Origin: Vitis vinifera
Lineage: Eukaryota; Streptophyta; Magnoliopsida; Vitales; Vitaceae
Assembly: GCF_030704535.1 (NCBI RefSeq)
Contig: NC_081807.1
Coordinates: 9,326,001-9,390,000, forward strand
DNA: 64,000 bases
Reading direction: 5' to 3'
The notes under the pieces were generated by a model. That model worked only from the letters and a program-made list of their open reading frames with translations. It did not search any database and was not told where the DNA came from. The translations under genes and the position numbers were made by a program. This document shows, piece by piece, positions 34,320 through 46,321 of this stretch (within the stretch, counting starts at the first letter, position 1; every line of letters begins with the position of its first letter).

Positions 34320-36640
34320 GTTTATTTCGAGACAAAAAGACAACAAAGCAAAAGAAAAGTGGGTGAATAGTAATTATGATAAAACAACAAAACAAAGGAA
34401 AAATGGGTGAATAGTAATTATGATAAAAAGCTAGTGGCATTTTCTTAAATGGGCTTCTACAACTACAGGTTGCAAAAAAGCACCAAAATTTATTTGGAAA
34501 AAGGGTTTCCACTCTCCTCCTTATTGCGCTTCACATGCCATCATTGGCTTTGTATTAGTTGGAAATGTTCTAAGGGCAACATCTTTTGTCCTTCAAAATC
34601 TCATTTAAATGATACAAACAAAATGAAAGGAATAGCAAGCACTAACACTATAGTGGAACATATCTTTCTGCTTGGTTGAGGGGAAAATGTAGGTGAATGA
34701 ACTGATATAATATAAGGATTCATTATCTCAGGAACCAAACAGTAGAGGGAGAGAAGTGGAAGGTGATGAGATGGGGTGGCTATGACAGTGGGCATGAGTA
34801 GGAAATGGGCATGGCGGGCATGAAAGGTGTGATGGATGAAAAATTAGAGAGAGAAATGGGTATGAGGGGTTCGATGGGTGTGAAGGAAATGAAGACAGAC
34901 ATGCATGCATGGTTCCTTTGCATGAATGAGAAATGAGCAGCAGGGTAGCTGGGTGTGATGGGTAGCCATGCATGGGACTTCATGCATGTCAGAAATGGTG
35001 GAAATGAGTTGAAAATGAGTATTGGTGAGAGAAATGGGTCTCATGGGTATTTGAAAAATGGGAATGCATGGGAGGTATGGTGGATGGCCATGTATGGTGT
35101 AAGAAATGGGTTTTAAAAGGTAAAGGTATGGTGGTGAGAATATGGATATGGTGAGGGGTATGATGGCAGGTTTTGATGAGGTATGAGAGTGGAAATGGAT
35201 AGTGGACACGTTAATGGGTAGAAGATATGAGATATGATTAGTGAAATGAGTAGTGGGATATAGTGAGAAAAACGGGTGGTGATGTGTTGGGTATGAGGGG
35301 TGGAAAACTGGTGGGTATGAATGGGGGATGGAAATGTGGCAGTGAGAGAAAACGGGTATGGTTTCGCATGGGCTATGAGTATGGGAGAGTATTTGCATGA
35401 ATGGCCATTGGTGGGACATTAGAATAGTTCAAAGGATAAAACTAACAGTAGCCAAAACTTCCATCAAAATATTCAATGAAAACCAAGTGACACACAAACG
35501 GGGTTTCATGCATGAAACATGAATCAACAATATCAAAACCCCTTAATAACTCAGACTTTAGCCTGAGATATATAGGCGAACAGCTACCCACATCCAAACC
35601 AAAGGAACAGTAACTAGAAATAACAAAAAAAAAGAAAAAAGAAATGGAGTTGCCAGATGATAAGGAAAAATAGGGAATCTATAACGTCATACCTGGGAAT
35701 GCTCCATTCGTCCATTTCAGCTTCTTTTATGCTCAAACCCTTCCATTCCCTCTCACTTTCAGATGGTCTTATTTTCTTCCAAAGATCTCACCTCTTTCAA
35801 AAAGCATACCCCTCTAAGTTCCCAAAAATTTCTCTGCAACACCCACCTTTTCGTTCAGCTATCCCCTATTTTTCAAACGATCGTGTTTGCTTTTTTTTTT
35901 TTGCTCTATTGTGCCCCCTTTTTGCTCAGTCGTGTTCCCTCTTTTTCAAACAACTCACCATCAGCTGCTATGGCCGCCTAGAATCACCCATTTCCAGTCA
36001 TCTTTGGCCGTCTAAAATGGCTCATCCTCAAGGTGGCCAGAAGAATAATAAAAATAAAAATAAAAATGAAACCCTTCCGTATGAGGGGGGTTTACACATA
36101 TATTCACATATAGTTATTTATATAATATTTATTATATAATTAAAAGCTTTTATAAATATATTTATTTATAAGAAAGTTTAAATAAATTGTTATGAGCAAT
36201 TAATTTTTTGGCAATTTTATTTAATCAATATTTTACTTGCTTAATGTTATCAAATTTTGAATATCTAATTTTGTATAAATTATAATTAGGAAATGGTAAC
36301 AAAACTAAAGTTGACTTGATATTGGTTTGATCTTGTTGGGAAAACAACCTTTGAACCTAGATTAAAGGACATGTGCAACTAAGCTCTTAGGTACAACAAA
36401 AGATGCTTAATTTTAAAAAAAAAATTATTCTAGGATGTTCCTAAATCATTTTTCCAATTTGCTGGCAAACTTCTCAAAAACCTAGCAATCTTCCATTTGG
36501 TGATTTTTTCTTTGAATCATGGCAATGGGGAAGTGTGAGCTTCTCTCCAAAAGAAGTGATAGTTAGGGTTTCTCTCTAAATGAAGTGGAAGACCGCAATT
36601 AGTTTAACATTAGAGCCTAAGAAGGTTTATATAGACTTGT
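34320..36640. other. non-coding, low-complexity region between LTR-type repeats
   Basis: From about 34740 to 35420 the plus strand is a degenerate array of GGGTATGA and GAAATGGG words. This leaves a 191-codon minus-strand frame full of His, Pro and Ser with no domain. The rest is unrecognised. Its position between two homologous LTR-type blocks suggests it is part of old retrotransposon DNA. Confidence 0.45.
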
Positions 36641-36649
36641 GGACCTACA

Positions 36650-37330
36650 TTGTGAAAAATGCGAGTTTGTGGACCCGCATTTTTCATGTGCGCCCCCACT
36701 TCATCGGCGAGACTTGCTTTTATATGGTGAAAAATTTTAGTTTTGGAAAAGTTGGAGTTGCCACTTACTTTATTTAATTTTAAAGGGAAAATAAAACAAG
36801 AAATAAAACCCTAAAAAAAGTGACTCCACATTTTTGGAAAAACATGTCTCGAAAACCCGAGTCTAGGTCTGGGGATCAGGTTACCTATTGGGAAGGTACC
36901 TCTAAGAGGTAGCACCCCTTTAAGCCCTACAAAGGTCTCTATTGACTAAGTTGAGGGAAATGTGGCAATCAATTGATTAATTGAGGGTACCTAGGTAGGC
37001 TAAGGTGACTTCAAAACTAGCATGCCAAATAAGAAAAATCGATCATACTCATAAAGGAGAGTTAGGATGCGTACTTGGACCGCTTCTTAAGCGCTATCAT
37101 AAAACATCAAAGTTAGCATAGAAATATAGTACACAAATGTATTTTATCCAAACAAATCTAACATGCATCTAAGCACCCAAGGATAGAATCAGACATGGAT
37201 ATGGCTTACAACAACATGCATGTTCATAAAATTCTGAAGAAGTAAGTGATAGAGAGCGTACCTAGATAACATGCATAGTTATAAGATTCCTCCAAAAATG
37301 TTAGAATGGTTAGGGAAAGTATGAATTATA
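36650..37330. repeat. dispersed LTR-type repeat, copy B
   Basis: Homologous to 32343-32900. Shared blocks include GGAAAAGTTGGAGTTGCCACTT, AAAGGGAAAATAAAACAAG, GTGACTCCACATTT, GATCAGGTTACCTATTGGG and AAGTTAGCAT. The copies are visibly diverged, and the DNA between them does not encode retrotransposon proteins. Confidence 0.55.
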
Positions 37331-38720
37331 TAACATATTCATTATGTCTAATACACAGTACCAAAACCAAAATTGAGCCAAGGTAAGTCAAATGACTCAA
37401 AAAAATAAATAACCAATTCAAGCAATGTACAAGATCATTAGCATGCAATTAGAAAATGGAGTATAAAAAAAAACAATTTCTAAAAAATGGCTTAGAGTGG
37501 AATTTAATTATGAAAAATTTCAGGCAACAACTCCTACCCATCTAGATCAACACACTGAAGGCCAAACTCTCATTCAAAGGATAGATTGCAGCAAAGACAT
37601 CTAAAGGTTTTACAAAATTCAGATTATATAAGAAAAACTGACATGCATAAACAAAATTTTAAAAAATAATAAACAATCACATAAAATCATAAAAAAAAAT
37701 CACACACGTAGTTCAAATTGTATATCACATAAAAAAATGAATCCAGGGTCATATAGTACTCAAAAATATTTTTAAAACACTCAAGTTAATCAGATGTCCA
37801 AAATTCAGCATGTGTAGTAGGTATGAATTTGAAAAATCATATCTCCTTAAAAAGATATATTTTCTAATATTTTATGTGTCTAACATCAATTTAAAGAAGC
37901 CTAGAATTGAGTAAAAATATTGAATTAAATTTTAAAAGTCGTCTAGTATTTTATTTTTGCAAAAAAGTCTCAGATGTCCAAAACTAGTGAAAATGGAGAC
38001 CCTCTAAAGATTCACTTATATTTTATGTTCTAGGATTGCTTTCTAACTCAAACGAAACTTTAAATTCAAGTTTAAGAAGTAAGGAAAGTCATACAAGCTT
38101 TGGAAATTTTTTAAAAATATTCTAAAGTTGTTGTACCGAATTTTAACTCTAAAGGGTCGGTGGGCATAAAAACTGGTAGCAAGGAAAAAAAAGTTTTTTT
38201 TTAAAATTTTTTTTGCACCATTAGAATTGTCCTCCCAAAATGGCTATGCTGCTCTCAAAACTCCTGTGGAGTGCATGCTAATATTCCCTCACTCCACGTT
38301 CTATTGTTGGTTTCAATTAAAAAAATGATGCACGATTAACTCAAACTTCAATGATCTAATTGTATACATGGAAATCTAAAAAAAAAAAAAAATCATCTCT
38401 TTCAAAGTCGCAACCTTTCAATTCCTCACAAAGCTGTGTCGTAGTCCAAAATCTTTTGGAAACACATTACCAATATCCCAAAACATTCTGAATCTTTTTC
38501 TCCGAAAACTTCAAGAACGCTTCCTCAAAATCACCAGCTTGTCCTTATTCCAAATGGTGTTCATCTCCCACGAAAAAAAAAAAAAAAAACCTTGCTGAAT
38601 CTTCTTCTAAAAATACCCAGAAAACCTTACCAAAATTTGAACTTGTATTAACCTTCATTTTCCAAAAAAAATGATGTCTCTCTCTCGATCATCTATCCTC
38701 CTAAAACGACAACCTAGTGA
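37331..38720. other. unrecognised repeat-like DNA
   Basis: No coding frame. CAGATGTCCAAAA occurs twice (near 37791 and 37972), and the composition resembles the adjoining LTR-type blocks. Confidence 0.4.
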
Positions 38721-38724
38721 TGAA

Positions 38725-39030
38725 CAAAAAAAATCAGCAGTAGCCCGATGATCAAACAAATCAACAGTAGCTCAATGATAAAAAAAATCAGCAGTAGCCC
38801 GGTGATCCTGAAAAATCAACAGCAACCCGGTGATCCCTTCTCAATGGTGCTCCTCTCTTCTCTTCTTTCCTCTTTCTTTCTTAATTTCAAAACGGCAGCC
38901 TAGTGATGCAAAAAAAATCAGCAACAACCCGATGATCTTGAAAAATCAACAGCAGCCCGGTGATCCTTTCTCAATGGTGCTCCTCTCTCATCTTCTTTTC
39001 TCTCTCTTTCTTAATTTGTTCTCTATCACT
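38725..39030. repeat. tandem repeat with AATCAGCAGTAGCCCGATGATC units
   Basis: A unit of roughly 30 bp (AAATCAACAGCAGCCCGGTGATC and variants) recurs about seven times. The block ending GATCC.TTCTCAATGGTGCTCCTCTCT...TTTCTTAATTT is itself duplicated (about 38823-38890 and 38959-39020). Partial units (CCCCGGTGATGTAAAAAAACGG) follow near 39048. Confidence 0.75.
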
Positions 39031-39825
39031 TTTTCACCTTCTCTGCAACCCCGGTGATGTAAAAAAACGGTAGAAAAGATTTCGTTCTCCTCCTCCCATC
39101 ACCCTTCAATTCTTTTTTTCTTTTTTAATCTCTTATCAATCCCCCTATTCAACTTCTCTCTCCAACCACGGTAATGGAAGGAACAACAACCATCTCTGCT
39201 CCTTTCATTTCTTTCTTTTTAATCTTTTTTTTTTCTCAATCACTCTTTCTTGAACAAAGCCTTCATCTCGTCCACATACACAATAAACATCTCATTTTCA
39301 CATTTCATGCAGCTTTGTAACTTACCATTTCAAGTGGGCCCTCTTTCTTTCTTTTTTTTTCTTTTTTTTCAAACACACAATAAATTTCTCATTTTCAAAT
39401 TCCATGCAACTTTGTAACTTATCATTTCAAGTGGGTCCTTTTTCCTCTTTTTATTTTTTTTAAACGTGGACTAAATATCTCTCCAATCACAGCTCCAAGT
39501 TTCATTTCCTAAAGAAGCCAAACTCTCCATTGATAAATCTCCCTGCAAAATTCCAAAGTTAATAGGTTAAAAATAAAATAAAAAACGTGTTTTAGAAAAT
39601 AAGTAAAATTTATTGGATTAACAATATATATATATATTACACAATTATTATATTAACTAAAAGTATTTTATAAAATTATTTGATTGAATAAAAGTGTTTT
39701 ATGAAATGATAAAAAAAAAAATACACAAAGTAATATACAAAAGGGCTAAATAGATAATAATAAAAAACCATGCAAAAAACGTAAGCTATGAAGCCATGCA
39801 AACCATGCATTCATGCAAAAAATGA
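39031..39825. other. T-rich, then AT-rich non-coding DNA
   Basis: AACACACAATAAA and TTTGTAACTTA blocks are duplicated around 39275-39425 (CTCATTTTCA...CATGCA.CTTTGTAACTTA.CATTTCAAGTGGG, twice). Nothing else is recognised. Confidence 0.45.
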
Positions 39826-39994
39826 TCTAAATGGACCTAGGGTGCCTAAATGGACCTAGGATGCCTAAATGAGCCTAAGGTGCCTAAATGGGCCAAGGGT
39901 GCCTAAGTGGGCCAAGGGTGCCTAAATGGACCAAGGGTGCCTAAATGGACCAAGGGTGCCTAAATGGACCAAGGGTGCCTAAATGGGCCTAATG
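39826..39994. repeat. 19-bp tandem repeat, nine units
   Basis: Consensus CCTAAATGGACCAAGGGTG. Units start at 39826, 39845, 39864, 39883, 39902, 39921, 39940, 39959 and 39978 (the last is shortened). The period is strictly 19 bp, and three consecutive units (39921-39977) are identical. Confidence 0.95.
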
Positions 39995-40479
39995 TTACAG
40001 GATGCTTCAAATGAGTCTCCTCATGGGTTTATATAGAGCCTAGGAAACTTCTGGAGACTTCTAGAGCCATCTACACTAAGCCATTGGAGGGAAGAGTGTG
40101 GAAGGTTCTAGAGATGCCTAGAGATGTCCACACATTTCTACACTATGGTGGAAGACATGAGAAGAGTCCAAGGCTTTCTAGAGAATTCTAGAGATCTCTT
40201 GTGCATAGGATTGTACATAGAATTGTGTAGGGTATTCTAGAATTTTCTTGATTTGTAAAGAACCCTCCAAGATTCCAAAGAGTTCCATTGGTGCCTAAAA
40301 ATAGGTGAGGGTCTCATTTGGCCAAGGCCCCACCCAAATCACTTCCTAACCAAGCAAGTGAGCTTCTAAACATTGTATAGCTTCCTTTGAAAGCAATAAA
40401 ACTTCCAGTCTTTAAGAGTCGCCTACTACGTATTCTCAAGATTCCGAATCGTGAGCATCTTAGCCTATCAAGCTAAACA
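39995..40479 (+). other. LTR-like stretch upstream of the decayed MULE transposase
   Basis: CTTTAAGAGTCGCCTACTACG, TCAAGATTCCGAATCGTGAGC and AACATTGGGGAGTAAGG have the look of an LTR 3' end. There is no coding frame. If it is an LTR, the left end of the following MULE has been replaced or interrupted here, since no MULE terminus is seen. Confidence 0.35.
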
Positions 40480-42353
40480 TTGGGGAGTAAGGCTGACTTA
40501 AGCTCATTCAGAACTGGTTCAGCTCAGAGTGCAAAAATCTTAACCATGATTGATACAAATGATGGTTTCATACATGACAATCCCACTATAATCGAAGATA
40601 TAGCAAATGAAAGACAAAACATGATGCAACAACCTATAGTTAGTGGAATTAGTGATGACCATCTAGAAGAGCACCAAATATACTCAAGTAAGAAAGAATT
40701 ACAAAGGAAGTTGTATATGATGGCTTTGAAAAGGAAGTTTGAGTTCAAAACAACTAAATCCACTACTAAGTTATTGCTTGTTGAATGTTTTGATAAAGAA
40801 TGCAAGTGGTGAGTTCGTGCTACCAAGTTGGGGATTTCCAATATGTTTCAAATAATGAAATTCTATTCAACACACACTTGTCGGTTAGATATGATGTCTC
40901 ATGACAATCGACATGCAAGTAGTTGGTTGATTGGTGAAAGTATAAGAGAAACATATCAACGGGTTGGTTGTGAATTTTGACCAAAAGACATTGTAGCAGA
41001 CATTCGAAAGCAGTATGACGTTCAAATCAGTTATGATAAGGCATGGAGAGCTAGAGAACTTGCTCTAAGTTCTATTAGGGGATCACCTGAGGAGTCTTAT
41101 AACACTTTACCATCATATTGCTATGTTTTAGAGCAAAAAAATCCTGGTACCATTACCGATATAGTTACTGATTGTGATAATCAATTCAAATACTTTTTTA
41201 TGTCAATTGGTGCATCTCTTACTGGGTTTCACACATCAATAAGGCCTGTGGTTGCAATTGATGGGACATTTTTGAAAGCAAAGTACTTAGGGACTTTATT
41301 TATTACAACGTGTAAAGATGGCAACAATCAGATATACCCTTTAGCCTTTGGGATTGGTGACTCAGAAAATGATGCCTCATGGGAGTGGTTTTTACAAAAA
41401 CTGCATGATGCACTTGGACACATTGATGATTTATTTGTGATATCAAATTGACATGGTAGCATTGAGAAAGTAGTACATAAAGTATTTCCCCATGCGAGGC
41501 ATGGTGTATGCACTTATCACGTTGGACAAAATTTGAAGACTTCAAGAATCTTGCAATTCATAAGTTGTTCCATGATGCTGCCCATGCTTATTGTGTTTCA
41601 AAGTTTAATTTTATATTTGGGCAACTAGAGATGATTGACCGAAGAGCAGCAAGATATTTGATGGATATAGGAGTTGATCGATGGGCACATTCATATTCTA
41701 CCGAAAAAAGATATAATATCATGACGATAGGGATCGTTGAAAGCCTTAATGCTGTGTTGAAAAATGCTAGAGATCTTCCGGTTTTGCACTTGGTTGAAGA
41801 ATTGAAAAACTTACTTCAAAAATGGTTTGTGACTCGTCAACAACAAGCAATGTCAATGTCAACTGAACTTACCATGTGTGCTGATGGAGAACTTCGTTCG
41901 AGGTATAATATGTCAACAACATATCTAGTGGAACCTATCAACTCCAAGGAGTGTAATGTTAACTATGCTAGCATTAGTGCTCAAGTGAATTTAGACACTC
42001 GTTCATGCACATGTCGACAATTTGATCTTGATCATATTCCATGTGCACATGTTATTGCTGCTTGTAGATTTTACAACATTTCATGTTACACTTTGTGCTC
42101 CAAGTATTTTACTACTAAAGCATTGTTATCTTCATATTCAAAGTGTATTTATCCAACTGGAAATGAAATAGATTGGGTAGTACCTAATCATATTCGTGAC
42201 AAAGTTGTGTTACCACCTAAAACAAGACGCCTAACAGGAAGACCAAGGAAAGTAAGAATTCCTTCTGGTGGAGAGGGCAAGCGCACATCTCGTTGTAGTC
42301 GATGTGGTCAATATGGGCATAATCAGAAAACATGCAAACGACCAATCCCTTGA
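40480..42353 (+). pseudogene. MULE transposase (MURA-like) pseudogene
   Basis: A full-length but broken Mutator-like transposase. Visible parts: KKELQRKLYMMALKRKFEFK and CTGLRL-like zinc region (STHTCRL), PKDIVADIRKQYDV, YDKAWRARELAL, the catalytic block VVAIDGTFLKAKYLGTLF, YPLAFGIGDSENDASWEWF, CTYHVGQNLK, ESLNAVLKNARDLPV, the SWIM finger CTCRQFDLDHIPCAH, a GRPRK basic patch and the knuckle CSRCGQYGHNQKTC. In-frame TGA stops occur at 40810, 40978 and 41449. A frameshift lies near 41550. The second catalytic Asp of the expected SDRHGSI is Asn (SN*HGSI). All three stops fit CGA (Arg) to TGA changes. It pairs with the convergent Ulp1-like pseudogene as one element. Confidence 0.9.
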
Positions 42354-42620
42354 TATCATGATAGCTTTGGAACTCTATGAACTTACATGGAATGAAAATT
42401 GTAATAGTGAGCTTTTTTGTTTTTTTTTGGTACCCATGTGAATGGAAATGTAAGTTACTTTTTTGTATAAGGTGATAGGATAAGCATAGAGATGAATATT
42501 GTAATAATGATCCCTTTTTTTTTGCATACCCATAGAAATAGAGTTACTTTTGTACATATATGTTATGATGAGTTATGTATAAAGTATGAATGAAAATTGC
42601 ATATTTATTCTCAAAGTATG

Positions 42621-43055
42621 AACTTAACTGTTCTCACGTTTATTGATAAGGAATTGGACAATAGTTAAGTTCAAGTTTTGTCTGAAGACTGTAGACTTAA
42701 CTACCTTCAAGTTTATACATAAAACAATTTGACAATAGTTAAGTTCAGGTTTTGTTTAAAGACTGTGAACTTAACTACCTTCAAGTTGGTACATAAAACA
42801 ACTTGACAATAATTAAGTTTAGGTTTTGTCTAAAGACTGTGGGCTTAACTATCTTCAAGTTTATACATAAAACAACTTGACAATACTTAAGTTCAGGTTT
42901 TGTTTAAAGACTGTGAACTTAACTACCTTCAAGTTTGTACATAAAACAACTTGACAATAGTTAAGTTCAGGTTTTGTCTAAAGACTGTGGACTTAACTAC
43001 CTTCAAGTTTGTTCATAAAACAACTTGACAATAGTTAAGTTTAGGTTAAAATGGC
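42621..43055. repeat. 74-bp tandem repeat, about 5.5 units
   Basis: The block ACTTAACTACCTTCAAGTT recurs at 42695, 42769, 42843, 42917 and 42991, exactly 74 bp apart. It is followed each time by ACATAAAACAACTTGACAAT and TTAAGTTCAGGTTTTGT. A diverged half-unit lies near 43210-43270. The CTTGAYARTAGTTAAGTT core also reappears singly near 43180, 45265 and 45432, inside the same MULE. It lies between the ends of the two convergent genes. Confidence 0.9.
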
Positions 43056-43449
43056 AACTATAGACACAACTTCCTATGAGTCTATAGAAGATCAACTTGA
43101 TACATGTTAAGTCCAAATTAAATATGTTATTCTGGAATAGACTTTGACTTAATATCTGTCAGGTTTGTTCACAGTTAACTTGATAGTAGTTAAGTTCAAG
43201 TGTTCTATTAAGACTGTGGACTTAACTACCTTCAAGTTTGTACACATAACAACTTGACAACAGTCAAGTTTAGTGTAAAAGGTCAATTGTATACATACCT
43301 ATCAAACAACATTCATCAAAATATCCAAGTATATATATCAAGTTGTCCAACTACATTTATCAAAATGTCTAACTACATATATGAAGCTATTCAATTACAT
43401 ATAACAAACCATCCAACTACATTATTAAAATGTGAAATACCAACATGAA

Positions 43450-45810
43450 TTCATTACATAGGCAAGTATTTCATATAAAATAACTCTGCTGCCATCTTTT
43501 CCCGAAACCAGTCCATTCGAGCACTTGTTAATGACTTCAATGGATGGTTGTGCATTAAGTATTCAACATATTTGATAACAAACATGCCACAATCATCACT
43601 GCATGGTACACAGATAATCAATGTTAGGGCTATTATTAAGGATTAACTGTATAAGATATGAAAGTAAATTTAAGATCACTTACTCATTTTCCTGTTGAGG
43701 AATATCTTACAGCCATTCAATTTCCCATTCCTGGTAGTTAACTTTTGTGTCACCATGAAACCCATAATATGCTATTGCATTTAAGATATGCGGCAACAAT
43801 TTGGTTAATGGTTTAATGGCAACTTGCAATCTTGCATTATTATTGATGCCCATCAATGAATCATATACATATATAATCCTTCGATGAAGGTGGACAACTC
43901 CTAATACCCAGTGACTAACCCGAACATTGATGGAGACATACACAATGTCAACATCAGGCCATTTGACAGAATAAAGAGGCTGCAAACCATTGGCATAATC
44001 AATAAGAATGTCATTCTCTGGTAATTTGAATAGGTTTCATTTCTTGACATGCTTAATCCATCTTGCTTGAGCATTTTGCTATATAGAATAAAGTTAACAT
44101 AAATAAATAACCAAGATCATAAGATTCATTATTACAAAAAATTAAAAATGATAACTAAAATTCAAACTACACATACCCAAAACATAGTATCCATTGTGGT
44201 AAACTTTTGGGAAAAAAGATGAGGATTTTCTATTCGCCGCTTCCGGAAAAAGAAGAAGGCAACATCAATGTGCTAACAATTAATGTTTGGATACTCGGTT
44301 CTCCAAAGCTCTTTGCAAACCAAATAGTGTCATCTCATAACAAATCCCCCCCACCCATGGATACTTGTTAAAAGCCTCCAAATTATCAACTAAAGCAACC
44401 CATTCCATATCTATTAAATTTTTTCCTTCTTTCCCAAATAAAACATGCTCTAAAAAAATAGAAAAGTGCCATCTTTATCACCTCTTCATCTTCAAATTCT
44501 TTTTTTTTCTTATTCTTATTCTTTTTCTTTTCCTCTCCTAAAGAAAGAAAAACTTTCTCCAACTCATCATTTCGCACCTTGTTTTCTCCTTTAAAATATG
44601 TGTCCCTTATTCGTAATGATTTTTTATCACATTTTATAATAGGACCAAAACTCAAGCCCGTAATCAATGCAAACTCTTCTTTACTGAATCTTAAGTCCTT
44701 TGACTTTAATAAAATCCATATTTCATTGTCTTTTTTGGTTTCACATTGACGTAACAACAATTGATGAACAATTTGGGCTGAAAATCTAAGTTCAGGAAAG
44801 AGTAAAAAATGACCAAAACATGATTTTCTAAACATCTCCAATTGTGGTTTAGTCAATTTCTTCTTAATATTTTCAATGGCTACCAAGTGAGACAAACATG
44901 CAATTTTTCCAGGAAAGTACTCCTCTTTAGGTATTTTAGATATAAAAGATAGGAGATGAGGAGGAATGTCAATCTATAAGATAATAACAAATTGTAAAAA
45001 TATCAATATAAATTGAGCAAAATTATATTACCAAACTTATCCAACTATGTTAAATCCATCATTTCGTATTACTTCTTAACATAGACTTTATTTTCCTATT
45101 ATTTAAGAATGTCATGTCAAATGCTAATATTCTAAAGATATTATTTTACTAATGCAATTGAAGCTATTATATTTTATTAAGTTGCAACTACAAAAAATTG
45201 GAGACATTATTCTAGTGTTTATTGAAATTTGAAACAAAACCAAACCATTTTGAAATTGCAACCTGTTGACAATGAACTTGATAGCAGTTAAGTTAAGTTT
45301 TTTCTTAACATATATATTTAAATCAAAATTCTAAATATTTGGATAAAATAAATTCATAAAAATTATATTAAAATACATTATAAATTCATAACAAATAACT
45401 TCATTACACAAAATTTCAAAACCTTTTGATGGTAAACTTGATAGTAGTTAAGTTTAGTTTTTTCTAATCATTTAAATATTGCTTTAAACCTTGGACTATA
45501 ACCTCACTGAGAAAATTTTCAACAATTAGATTATCAATTCATGAAAAATAAATTCATAAAAAAATGATAATCTATTAAAAGGGATAAAATGTAAAAAAAA
45601 AAAAAAATTAAAAATCAAAATTTCAAGTAGAAAATTAATGCTTATTGAATCAATTGATTTCTTCTCATTTTTTGATGACGATGATGAGGTTTCAAAACCT
45701 TGCTTTCTTTCACTTCTCTTTTTTCTAAAAATTTTATACCTCTTTTGTTTCGTATTTTTCATCACCGAATTTTTTTCTTCCTCCATTTTCATGAACTGAA
45801 TCAACACACA
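43450..45810 (-). pseudogene. Ulp1-like cysteine protease (C48, DUF1985) gene of a MULE, broken
   Basis: Minus-strand gene of the type carried by Kaonashi-like MULEs: a predicted SUMO/ubiquitin-like protease of unclear role in transposition. The N terminus is near 45807 (MEEEKNSVMKNTKQKRYKIFRKK, strongly basic). A DUF1985 exon (44973 to about 44300) contains MFRKSCFGHFLLFPELRFSA and EEFALITGLSFG. The catalytic part (about 44020-43460) has HWVLGVVHLH (His), YVYDSL (Asp), DIPQQEN (Gln) and, after an intron with GTAAGT donor at about 43690, SDDCGMFVIKYVEYL (Cys). All four catalytic residues survive. It is dead because of a TAA at 43707 just before DIPQQEN (fits CAA to TAA) and a frameshift near 44425 in a homopolymer-rich stretch. 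Exon borders are partly inferred. Confidence 0.85.
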
Positions 45811-46248
45811 ATATCAGAAAGATGAAAAATAGGGCTTGATTTAAAAATAAAATAAAATGAACCAAAATAAGACACGGAAGGTTTCTTCTCATTTCATGGA
45901 GGAAGATTCATATGTACAGTTCGAAAAACTGAAATCAAAGAATGAAACAGTGAAACTTACTTTCTGTTTTTTCCTTGTGTTGTGTTGCCTTTTTGTTCTC
46001 TTGCAATAAACGGAAAAGTCTTTTGTGATTTTTTTCTCGTAGGTTAACAGATGGAACAAATGGGTTTTCAAGGTAAGGAAGAGACACAACACAGGGGAAA
46101 ATTGGAGTTGGAAGGAAAATGGGCTGAAAAGATAGCTGAAGGGGTATTTTTGTCCGAGTTGGGTCATTTTTTAGACTTAAATAAGTGGGGGGTTAGTTTT
46201 GCAATATTGAGGGATTTTTGTCCCTTTTAATCAGTTATCCCTTTAATC

Positions 46249-46256
46249 TATAAATA
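46249..46256 (+). promoter_or_regulatory. TATA box of the PR-1 gene
   Basis: TATAAATA lies 66 bases before the start codon, a normal spacing for a plant gene with a short leader. A W-box-type TTGACT (46278-46283) lies in the leader. The DNA immediately upstream appears to be the terminal region of the adjacent MULE. Confidence 0.7.
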
Positions 46257-46321
46257 CCCTTGAACCATATCTCCCATTTGACTCAACAACCCTCAAATCC
46301 TGTCTTCCCTGAACATAACAA

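Noticed and set aside
34844..35419. 191-codon minus-strand open frame
   Set aside because: It is the shadow of a degenerate GGGTATGA/GAAATGGG repeat array. The product is only His, Pro, Ser and Tyr repeats with no domain, splice context or promoter.
39826..39994. Second CRISPR-like regular array
   Set aside because: 19-bp units are directly adjacent, with no spacers.
40524..40841. Minus-strand open frame of 105 codons
   Set aside because: Antisense shadow of the MULE transposase pseudogene.
42621..43055. Regular repeats reminiscent of a CRISPR array
   Set aside because: The whole 74-bp unit is repeated, with no unique spacers. The context is a plant transposon.
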